Of a stretch of DNA of 64,000 bases, positions 47,101-58,297 are shown one piece after another. Within the stretch, counting starts at the first letter, position 1; every line of letters starts with the position of its first letter. The stretch is taken from the NCBI GenBank assembly GCA_029582155.1, contig CM055901.1:8698455-8762454 (forward strand). Reading direction: 5' to 3'. A model generated the notes under the pieces. The model ran no database searches, was not told the DNA's origin, and saw nothing but the letters and a program-made list of their open reading frames with translations. The position numbers and the translations under genes are program-made. The DNA is from Panopea generosa (taxonomy: Eukaryota; Mollusca; Bivalvia; Adapedonta; Hiatellidae).

Positions 47101-50100
47101 CCTTGTCCTCAGTATTGGATGTACACGTGGAGCTACATGGACTGAGGTATACTTTACTCGCTCCATATCCTCAGTATTGTATCTATACATAGATCTACAT
47201 GAACTGAGGTATATTTTACTCACTCCATGTCCTCAGTGTTGTATGTATACTTGGAGCTACATGGACTAAGGGATTTTACTCACTCCATGTCCTCAGTATT
47301 TTATGTTCACATCGAGCTACATGGTATAAGGTATACTTTACTAACTCCATATCCTCAGTGATATATGTACACATGAAGCAACATGGACTAAAGGATTTTA
47401 CTCGCTCTATGTCCTCAGTTTTGTATGCATACATGGAGCTACATGGACTAAGGTATACTTTACTCGCTCCATGTTCTCAGTCTTGTATGTATACCTAGAT
47501 CTACATGGTCTAAGGGATACTATACTCACTTCATTCCCTCAGTGTTGTATGTACACAGGTAGCTACATGGACTGAGGTATACTTTACTCACTCCATGTCC
47601 TCAGTATTGTATGTATTAATGGAGCTACATGGACTGAGGTATACTTTACTCACTCCATGTCCTAAGTGTTGTATGTACACATGAAGCTACATGGACTGAG
47701 GTATACTTTACTCATTCCATACCCTCAGTGTTGTATGTACACACAGAGCTACATGGACTGAGGTATACTTTAGTCACTCCATGTCCTCATTGTTGTATGT
47801 ATACATAGAGCTACATGGACAGAGGTATACTTTACTCGCTCCATGTCCTCAGTGTTGTATCTATACATAGATCTACATGGACTGAGGTATAGTTAACCCA
47901 CTCCGTGTCTTCAGTGTCGTATGTATACATGGAGCTACATGGACTGAGGTATAGTTTACCCACTCCGTGTCTTCAGTGTCGTATGTATACATGGAGCTAC
48001 ATGGACTGAGGTATAGTTTACCCACTCCGTGTCTTCAGTGTCGTATGTATACATGGAGCTACATGACTAAGGAATTTTACAAACTCCATGTCCTCAGTGT
48101 TTTATGTACACATTGAGCTACATGGACTAATGTATACTTTACTCACTCCATGTCCTCAGTGTTATATGTATACATAGATCTACATGGACTGAGGTATAGT
48201 TTACCCACTCCATGTCTTCAGTGTCGTATGTACACACTGAGCTACATGGATTAAGGAATTTTACTCACTCCATGTCCTCAGTGTTTTATGTACACATCGA
48301 GCTACATGGACAGAGGTATACTTTACTCGCTCCATGTCCTCAGTGTTGTATCTATACATAGATCTACATGGACTGAGGTATAGTTTACCCACTCCGTGTC
48401 TTCAGTGTCGTATGTATACATAGATCTACATGGACTGAGGTATAGTTTACCCACTCCGTGTCTTCAGTGTCGTATGTATACATGGAGCTACATGACTAAG
48501 GGATTTTACTCACTCCATGTCCTCAGTGTTTTATGTACACAACGAGATTCATGGACTGAGGTATACTTTACTCACTCCATGGCCTTAGTGTTATATGTAC
48601 ACATGAATCTACATGGACTAAGGGATTTTACTAGCTCCATGTCGTCAGTGTTGTCTGTATACATGGAGCTACATGGGCTGAGGTATATTTTACTCACTCC
48701 ATGTCCTCAGTATTGTATGTATACATAGATCTACATGGACTGAGGTATACTTTACTCGCTCCATGTCCTCAGTATTGTATGTATACATAGATCTACATGG
48801 ACTGAGGTATACTTTACTCGCTCCATGTCCTCAGTATTGTATGTATACATAGATCTACATGGACTGAGGTATAGTTTACCCACTCCATGTCTTCAGTGTC
48901 GTATGTACACGTGGAGCTTCATGGGCTGATGTATACTGTACTCGCTCCATGTCATTAGTATTGTATGTACACATGAAGCTACATTAGATGAGGTATACTT
49001 TACTCACTCCATGTCCTCAGTGTGTTATGTTCACGTGGAGCTACATGAAATGAGGTATACTTTACTCGCTCCATGTCCTCAGTATTGTATGTATACATGG
49101 AGCTACATGGACTAAGGTAAACTTTACTCGCTCCTTGTCCTCAGTGTTGTATCTATACATAGATCTACATGGACTGAGGTATATTTTACTAACTTCATGT
49201 CCTCAGTGTTTATGTATACATAGAGCTACATGGATTAAGGGATTTTACTCACTCCATGTCCTCAGTGCTTTATGTACACATCGAGCTACATGGACTAAGG
49301 TATACGTTACTCACTCCATGTCCTCAGTGTTGTATGTAGACATGGAGCTACATGGACTGAGATATACTTTACTTGCTCAATATCATCAGTGGTGTATGTA
49401 CACACGGAGCTACATGGACTGAGGTATACTTTACTTACTCCATGTCCTCAGTGTTGTATGTAGACATGGAGCTACATGGACTGAGGTATACTTTACTCAT
49501 TCCATATCCTCAGTGCTGTATGTAGACATGGAGCTACATGGACTGAGGTATACTTTACTTGCTCAATATCATCAGTAGTGTATGTACACACGGAGCTACA
49601 TTGACTGAGGTTTACTTTATTCACTCCATGTCCTCAGTTTTTTATGTACACACGGAGCTACATGGACTGAGGTATACTTTACTCACTCCATGTGCTCAGT
49701 GTTGTATGTACACATGGAGCTACATGGACTGAGGTATACTTTATGCACTCCATGTCATCAGTGGTGTATGTACAAACGGAGCTACATGGACTGAGGTATA
49801 CTTTACTCACTTCATGTCCTCAGTGTTGTATGTACACACAGAGCTACATGGAATGAGGTATACTTTACTCACTCCATGTCCTCAGTGTTGTATGTACACA
49901 CGGAGCTACATGGACTGAGGTATACTTTACTCACTTCATGTCCTCAGTGTTGTATGTACACATGAAGTAAAATGGACTGAGGTATACTTTACTCACTCCA
50001 TGTCCTCAGTGTTGTATGTACACATGAAGTAAAATGGACTGAGGTATACTTTACTCACTTCATGTCCTCAGTGTTGTATGTACACATGAAGTAAAATGGA

Positions 50101-50351
50101 CTTAGGTATACTTTACTCACTCCATGTCCCCTGTGTTGTTTGTAAACATGGAGCTACATGGACTGAGGTACACTTAACTCACTCTATGTCCTCAGTGTTA
50201 TATGTACACATGAAGTTACATGGACTAAGGGATTTTACTAGCTCCATGTCCTCTGTGTTGTCTGTATATATGGAGTTACATAGACTAAAGTATACTTTAC
50301 TAGCTCCATGTCCTCAGTGTTGTATGTATACATAAATTTACATGGACTGAG

Positions 50352-51540
50352 GTATACTTTAGTGGCTCCATGTCCTCAGTGTTGTATGTATACATGGAGC
50401 TACATGGACTGAGGTATACTTTACTAGCTCCATGTCCTCAGTGATGTATCTATACATAGATCTACATGGACTGAGGTATACTTTACTCGCTCCATGTCCT
50501 CAGTGATGTATCTATACATAGATCTACATGGACTGAGGTATATTTTACTAACTTTATGTCCTCAGTGTTGTATGTATACTTGGAGCTACATGGACTAAGG
50601 GATTTTACTCACTCCATGTCCTCAGTGTTGTATGTACACATCGAGCTACATGGACTAAGGTATACTTTACTCACTCCATGTCCTCAGTGTTGTATGTACA
50701 CATGAAGATACATGGACTGAGGCATACTTTACACACTCCATGTCCTCAGTGTTGTATGTACACATGGAGTTACATGGACTGAGGTATACTTTACTCACAC
50801 CATGTCCTCAGTGTTGTATGTACACACGGAGCTACATGGATTGAGGTATACTTTACTCACTCTATGTGCTCAGTGTTGTATGTACACACGGAGCTACATG
50901 GACTGAGATATACTTTACTCACTCCATGTCCTCAGTGTTGTATGTACACACGGAGCTACATGGAATGAGGTATACTTTACTCACTCCATGTCCTCAGTGT
51001 TGTATGTACTCATGAAGTAACATGGAATGAGGTATACTTGACTCACTCCATGTCCTCAGTGTGGTATGTACACATGGAGCTAGATGGCCTGAGGTATACT
51101 TTACTCACTCCATGTCCCAAGTGTTGTATGTAAACATGGAGATACATGGACTGAGGTATACTTTAGTGGCTCCTTGTCCTCAGTGTTGTATGTATACATG
51201 GAGCTACATGGACTGAGGTATACTTTACTAGCTCCATGTCCTCAGTGATGTATCTATTCATAGATCTACATGGACTGAGGTATACTTTACTCGCTCCATG
51301 TCCTCAGTGATGTATCTATACATAGATCTACATGGACTGAGGTATATTTTACTAACTTTATGTCCTCAGTGTTGTATGTATACTTGGAGCTACATGGACT
51401 AAGGGATTTTACTCACTCCATGTCCTCAGTGTTGTATGTACACATCGAGCTACATGGACTAAGGTATACTTTACTCACTCCATGTCCTCAGTGTTGTATG
51501 TACACATGAAGATACATGGACTGAGGTATACTTTACTCGC
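50352..51540. repeat. About 370-bp block duplicated within the array
   Basis: The series of variant units beginning 'tttagtggctcc' at 50358, with the odd variants 'cagtgatgtatctatacata' and 'ctaactttatgtcctcagtg', recurs at 51162 in the same order, 804 bp away. A second block beginning 'tccgtgtcctgagtattgta' recurs from 51541 to 51787. Confidence 0.85.
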
Positions 51541-53438
51541 TCCGTGTCCTGAGTATTGTATGTATACTTGGAGGTACATGGACTAAGGGATTTTACTCAC
51601 TCCATGTCCTCAGTGTTGTATGTACACATCAAGCTACATGGACTAAGGTATACTTTACTTACTCCATGTCCTCAGTGTTGTTTGTACACATGAAGATACA
51701 TGGACTGAGGCATACTTTACACACTCCATGTCCTCAGTGTTGTATGTACACATGGAGCTACATGGACTGAGGTATACTTTACTCGCTCCGTGTCCTGAGT
51801 ATTGTATGTATACTTGGAGGTACATGGACTAAGGGATTTTACTCACTCCATGTCCTCAGTGTTGTATGTACACATCAAGCTACATGGACTAAGGTATACT
51901 TTACTTACTCCATGTCCTCAGTGTTGTTTGTACACATGAAGATACATGGACTGAGGCATACTTTACACACTCCATGTCCTCAGTGTTGTATGTACACACG
52001 GAGCTACATGGATTGAGGTATACTTAACTCACTCCTTGTCCTCAGTGTTGTATATACACTTGGAGCTACATGGACTGAGGTATACTTTACTCACTCCTTG
52101 TCCTCAGTGTTGTATATATACTTGGAGCTACATGGACTGAGGCAAACTTTACTCGCTCCGTGTCCTGAGTATTGTATGTACATATGGAGCTACATGGACT
52201 GAAGTATACTTTACTCACTCCATGTCCTCAGTGTTTATGTACATTTGGAGCTACATGGACTGAGGTATACTTTACACGCTCCGTGTCCTGAGTATTGTAT
52301 GTACACATGGAGCTACATGGACTGAGGTATACTTTACTCACTCCATGTCCTCAGTGTTGTATGTACACTTGGAGCTACATGGACTGAGGTATACTTTACT
52401 CGCTCCGTGTCCTGAGTATTGTATGTACATATGGAGCTACATGGACTGAAGTATACTTTACTCACTCCATGTCCTCAGTGTTGTATGTACATTTGGAGCT
52501 ACATGGACTGAGGAATACTTTACTCGCTCCGTGTCCTGAGTATTGTATGTTCATTTGGAGCTACATGGACTGAAGTATACTTTACTCACTCAATGTCCTC
52601 AGTGTTGTATGTACATTTGGAGCTACATGGACTGAGATATACTTTACTCACTCCATGTCCTTAGTGTTGTATGTACACACAGAGCTACATGGACTGAAGT
52701 ATACTTTACTCGCTCCATGTCCTCGGTGTTGTATGTACACACAGAGCTACATGGACTGAGGTATACTTTACTCACTCCATGTCCTCAGTGTTGTATGTAC
52801 ATTTGGAGCTATATGGACTGAGGTATACTTTACTCACTCCATGCCCTCAGTGTCCTATGTACAGATAGGGCTACATGGACTGAGATGTACTTTACTTGCT
52901 CCATGTCTTCAGTGTTGTATGCACACACACAGAGCTACATGGACTGAGGTATGCTTGACTCACTACATGTCCACAGTATTGTTTATACACATGGAGCTTT
53001 ATGGACTGAGGCATACTTTATTCTCTCCATACCATCAATATTGTATGTATACATGGAGCAACAAGGTCTGAAGTACACTTGACTCACCACAAGTATATGG
53101 AATGAGAATACTAAACCTGTGCTTGCGATAATGCATCTGCATATGGAATAACATGGCCTGAAGTATTGTAAACTCAACTTGTGTCATCAATGATACATGT
53201 ACACCTAGAATTACATAGGGAACAAATCTCACCACTGTATGCTGGTACAGGGACTGAGGCACAACAGATCTGCAATAGTTTGTGAAGTTACATGGACTTT
53301 GGTATATTAGATTAAATCAATGTCTGCAATAGTTCATGTGCATTTGGTGATATATGTAATAAAGTAAATATGGACGGGCAATAAACATTTTGTGTCTCCA
53401 TTGATTGTTTATATACATTATTCAATGTTTGTTACGGA

Positions 53439-53669
53439 ACAGAACAGCTAACCTGCCACCTGACATTTTATGTACATTACAGTCTTATGTATTTTCCGAA
53501 TAAGTATCAAAGCAATTTCCTTGAAAATTGGACTTGGATAAGAAAGAATATTTAAGTCATGTAAAATCAACACAAAATTGTATGTTAACGTTGCATACAA
53601 ATTTTAAAGGCTACTCAATATTTTGTTGAAGATATCAGAAATACAAAAGTCGCGAGTTAGCTGTTCTGT
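53439..53669. mobile_element. Small inverted-repeat element (candidate MITE)
   Basis: Perfect 14-bp inverted repeats ACAGAACAGCTAAC (53439-53452) and GTTAGCTGTTCTGT (53656-53669) enclose 203 bp of non-coding DNA. No clear target duplication is visible, so it is tentative. Confidence 0.4.
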
Positions 53670-54843
53670 CTGGTATATATAAAATAACTCTTAATATTTT
53701 TTGCCATAATGATGATATTGAGGACAGACTAGTCTGTTTTACCTGACATACGTTTATTTGGTGTTAAAGCAAAGAAAGATCATTTTGGTTTCATTAATTT
53801 TATTCATTGTCAAATTTAATTGATGGAACAAGAGGGGCCAAAATTACCTTTATTATTCTCACCTGAGGTATAATGAAGCTTCAAAGTTTCCAATTAAAAA
53901 TCAAAGCCAATTATTAGAAACTACTACCATTCTAAGATATGAACAATTGTAGGTCAATGTTTCAAAGTTTGATTAAAACTGGTTCTGTTGTCTTTGAAAA
54001 TGATCGGAAGAATGAACAGTTGATCACTTTCAAAATGGCAAAAATCACATATGAGCTTACAAAGGGTGTGTTGTAAAGAGTATGAAGGTGATTGTATAAA
54101 TATATATGTGTAATAAATTGAATAAATAAACACTTCACAAATGCAATGAAGCATAAAATGATAAAAAAAGATTGATTAATTGGTCACCTGTAAGGTTTGT
54201 TGTTACAAAATAATTCAACAATAAATGCAAGAACACTGAAATATTAAAGTGCAAGGAAAAAGTATTAATTTCTGAATAAAAAAGCAATAAAGTCAAATAA
54301 TAACTTAACATATTATTAGATCTAATGCCTTAGTGATATAATATACTAGTATAGAAATTCATTAAAAAAAACATTCTTTTCACATTTTTAATCGTTGTGA
54401 GGGATGTTTTTAACAGATTTTTTTATATCAAATATCAAAATGTTGTCATACATAAAAATTATATCTGTATAAATATCAATTTTCAAGATATCTTTTGTTG
54501 GTTTCTCATGTTTAAAATTACAGTGGCACTGATTCCCATAATAGCATTTTGGCCATGTAGGCCTCATCTACATCTCAAAAGAAAATGGTTTTCTTGCAAT
54601 ACAGTTCATAATTTTATGAAACATTATATTGGATATATTAATATGCCATACACTTCGTATTGTATTTTCAATAATGATCAAACAATGATTTTGATTATAG
54701 AGGTTTCATATTATAATATATATATCTGCTATTTAAGTTTTATGAAGAAAAAATTATTATAAAAACATGTATTATAAATAGTATTTGTGCAATACATCAA
54801 AGAAAGGTCATCCTAAAATATTACATTACAATAAATATTCTCC

Positions 54844-54910
54844 ACAAACTTTATAGATGTCCCTCACAAAATCAATGGCTGATTTCATGAGAGGTGTCTA
54901 TAAAGTTTGT
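54844..54910 (+). other. 67-nt pre-miRNA-like hairpin
   Basis: Two 31-nt arms around the loop 'atggc'. As plus-strand RNA, 28 of 31 positions pair, counting three G-U wobbles, with three mismatches. The size and shape fit an animal pre-miRNA, but a palindromic MITE remnant would look the same. No mature miRNA sequence was recognised. Confidence 0.35.
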
Positions 54911-55494
54911 AAACAATTACAATTTCATAATAATTGAGGTTATTTGACAAACAATATAATATTATCACAATTGTAAATATATGACTAATACAAGAAAAAT
55001 GGATGACCTACTTGAAAATCTTGACAATTATGAATAACGCTAACTTATCAAGCAATTTCTGTAAACTCCATTTGGCATTATGATCTAATTGGAACACACT
55101 TAAAGAAATGATGATACAACCATTAAAGGGACATATCGTCAATTTTGATTAATTCTCCTTTAACACTATTTCTGATAAAAAATAATGTCTATAAGATGCC
55201 ATTAAACTATCCTAGTATATATGGAGATCCTTTATCCCATTTCTATACTGGAAAGGGGAACAACTCTGATAAATGATTTAAAAGCATCCTATTTTGCAAA
55301 TATACAATTGTGACAAAAATTTAAATGTGTTTTAATTTCATCATTTTTAACAGCAAGAGAGAAACAATCTTAGAAAATATCAAATAGTATTTCAATGAGT
55401 TTCGACTCATACATATATTTTAAAACTAAATAACTTTTTACGTTATGAATTGCCTTTTTATGTTATGGATTGCCTTTTTATGTTATGGATTGCA

Positions 55495-56485
55495 AGATAT
55501 GTTTGAAATATTGTACACACATTCACACAACATATGGTTGAGATAGTGCACATACATTCACACAAAGATATGGTTGAGATATTGTATATACACATTCACA
55601 CAAAGATATGGTTGAGAAAGTGTACATACATTCACACAAAGATATGGTTGAGATATTGTACATACATTCACACAAAGATATGCTTGAAATATTGCAGACA
55701 TTCACACAAAAATATGGTTTAAATAGTGTACACACATTCATAAAAAAATATGGTTGAGATATTGTACATACATTCACACAAAGACATGGTTGAATTATTG
55801 CCGACATTCACAAAGATATGGTCGAGATAGTGTACATCCATTACCAAAAAGATATTATTGAAATATTGCAAACATTCACACAAAGATATGCTTGAAATAT
55901 TGCAGACATTCACACAAAAATATGATTTAAATAGTGTACACACATTCATAAAAAAATATGGTTGAGATATTGTACATACATTCACACAAAGACATGGTTG
56001 AATTATTGCTGACATTCAAAAAGATATGGTCGAGATATTGTACATCCATTACCAAAAAGATATTATTGAAATATTGTAAACATTCACACAAAGATATGGT
56101 TGAGATAGTGTACATACATTCACACAAAGATATGGTTGAAATATTGCAGACATTCACACAGATATGGTCGAGATAGTGTACAAACATTTACACAAAGATA
56201 TGGTTGAAATATTGCAGGCATTCACACAAAGATATGGTCAAGAAAGTGTACAACATTCACATAAAGATATGGTTGGAATATTGCTGATATTCACACAAAG
56301 ATATGGTCGAGATGTTGTACATACATTCACATAAAGATATGGTTGAAATATTGCTGACATTCACACAAAGATATGGTCCAGATATTGCACATCCATTCAC
56401 ACAAAGATACAGTTGAAATATTGCAGACATTCACACAAAGGTATGGTCGAGATAGTGTACATATTTTCACACAAAGATTCATTCA
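55495..56485. repeat. About 36-bp minisatellite
   Basis: The repeated unit is 'acattcacacaaagatatgg', then 'ttgagatattgtac' or 'ttgaaatattgc', with lengths alternating between about 36 and 31-34 bp. A roughly 200-bp block starting at 55680 recurs at 55888. Open frames on both strands (for example repeated LCECM-like words) are repeat artefacts. Confidence 0.9.
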
Positions 56486-57261
56486 AACACCTTAAATCAT
56501 TGAAAGATTCAGAGATCATATAATCATAACAAGCTGTATACATACTGAAATCTTTGAGTTATATGTAAACATCAACTTCCGTTCCATTCTCAACCGAAAA
56601 GTGGTTGACCTACCAGAGATTTCATGACCTTTGCCACATAATACTACTTTGAAATTCTCTTTATTCAATCTAGAGATATAGACATTGTTATAAGCAAATC
56701 ATCAAGCCAGTATACAGAATATAAACTTGCATAGTATGGCTCTTCAAGGTCACAAATATGTGAGGAAATAAGGACAACTCTACATACTTAATTTTATTAA
56801 GAAATATATACATCTCAGACTCTAATTTCATATCAAACTGTCAAACCACTATAAATTTAACACCTAAGACAGATGTATATACATGGATGAATAAAACATT
56901 CTGACCTTTCAATGTCACATACACATATATGCAAAGAAATATAAAAAATGATTGGTTTTAAAACCTATATACATGTACATAAGTTTCCCTTAAATATATC
57001 AAATTGTTCAAGAATAATAAATTAAAAATGAAACACACAAACAGATGGACAGAGATTAAACCTCTGACCTAAGATGATCATACAAAACAATACAATTTTG
57101 ACATATTAAACATATACACATGTACATCACAAATTTCATTTCAATATTTCAAGCTATTTATTAAGGTTACTATCCAGACTCTTTTCGTATCTTTATGTCG
57201 GAGGACGATTTTTTTTAACTTAATTATTTTACCTTATTTGAGCAATAGGTTATTCTAACTG
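56486..57261. other. AT-rich intergenic DNA
   Basis: No gene, repeat family or RNA recognised in this stretch. Confidence 0.5.
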
Positions 57262-57308
57262 AGACAAATCACGCCCAAGGTCTTCCTTGGTAGACCCAGT
57301 ACTATGCA
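57262..57308 (-). mobile_element. Left part of a SINE split by the transposon
   Basis: 'gacaaatcac', 'ggtcttccttggtagaccca' and 'gtactatgca' match 11785-11830 (family 3 SINE) in order. The match continues at 63252, on the far side of the transposon. Confidence 0.75.
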
Positions 57309-57340
57309 TATCGTCTGTTAAAAACCAGAACCTGGTATCT
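57309..57340 (+). repeat. Left terminal inverted repeat of the transposon
   Basis: It starts TATCGTCTGTTAAAAACC and runs on into AGAACCTGGTATCT. The only difference from the right copy is G at 57317. Weaker similarity ('aattttc.aaaa') continues inward. Confidence 0.9.
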
Positions 57341-58030
57341 ACAAAATTTTCGAAAATAGGGTTTTCAAACTATTAGTATGGAATTTTATAAATACATATT
57401 GTCTCAAAATTTCAGCTTTATATCTTTATTAGTTTTGAAGATATCGATTAGAGATCAAACCTTGTATCTGAAATCAATCAAATTTGCACCAGCCAAAAAC
57501 TTGTAGATCTAGATACTATGTATATTTGTCATTTATGCGACACATAGGCATGCCAGATTGTATCACCTGCGCATACAATATTTTGGTTTTTAACTAACTG
57601 GAATAATTCAGTAAAAAATTCCAAGCCAGAACATAGTATATGGCTATGACAGGTTACAGCTTTAACATGAGACAACTATAATCATCTGTACCACATTGCC
57701 AAAACCTAGTATCTGGGGATACACATGTCTACTGGTAAATAAATACAAACAATATTCAGCCATACCCTTGTATTAAACAGTACAATTGTATGGCTGTGTG
57801 AAATATAGTGACAATGCCTGCTGTAGTAAATACCAGTCCATATCATGTGTAAATGATATATTTTAAATGCAAGTATTTGGTCCAGAGAAGTGCTAATTGG
57901 TGTTGATAACCTGGTATATCAGATTTCACCTGGAATGTGTTATAATGTAGGTAATAAGCAATGGCATAAACACATTATAGAAAAATGGTTCGGTACTTTA
58001 AAAGGTGACACAAACTGATGAAATTTAAAG

Positions 58031-58297
58031 GTATGTATCTTTATGCTTAATATTAATATTATGAATAAATGCAATTAACTAAATATATTTTATAATAGAA
58101 GTAAATGTTTTAAATAAATACTAAAATTTTGATAATAATATTATATTATATAGACCAATTTACTTAATTCATAAATAATGATTGTACTAATAATAAATAA
58201 TTTTATCAGTTATTACTTTGATCATCATAACACTTTTTTTTTTCTCAAAGTAAAGTATCATGATAAACTACAAAATTATTTACAATTTTTTTTATAG
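58031..58297 (+). other. Candidate 5'UTR intron of the transposase gene
   Basis: Donor TTAAAG|GTATGT at 58030/58031 and acceptor 'aattttttttatag' ending at 58297, directly before the ATG. An in-frame stop (TAG) in the acceptor means the coding start is downstream. No in-frame upstream coding exon was found; short upstream ORFs terminate quickly. Confidence 0.5.

Larger units (their letters stand above)
42464..53310. repeat. 62-bp satellite array, about 170 copies
   Basis: Every line from 42464 to about 53080 carries a unit of the form 'gtatactttactcgctccat', 'gtcatcagtattgtatgtac', 'acatgaagctacatggactg', ag. The period is 62 bp (for example starts at 43081, 43143, 43205 and 43267). The left part uses 'gtcatcagtatt' and the right part mostly 'gtcctcagtgtt'. 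Shorter units carrying 'aagggattttac' appear from about 47260. Both edges decay, the right one to about 53310. Since 62 is not a multiple of 3, the ORFs here are short frame-shifting artefacts. Confidence 0.97.
53311..55494. other. AT-rich intergenic DNA
   Basis: No gene recognised. It contains a small inverted-repeat element (53439-53669), a fragment of the 'acaagagggg' repeat with 'ctcacctgag' near 53828-53870, and the hairpin at 54844-54910. A 121-codon ORF at 54397-54762 is AT-driven and has no recognisable domain. Confidence 0.5.

Noticed and set aside
42253..53262. Many 60-110 codon ORFs with LHGLRYTLL/MSSVLYVHM-like words
   Set aside because: All are readings of the 62-bp satellite, shifting frame each unit; the first is also the tail of a dead LINE.
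54397..54762. 121-codon ORF
   Set aside because: AT-rich composition, Ile/Tyr/Phe-heavy product, no domain and no splice or promoter support.
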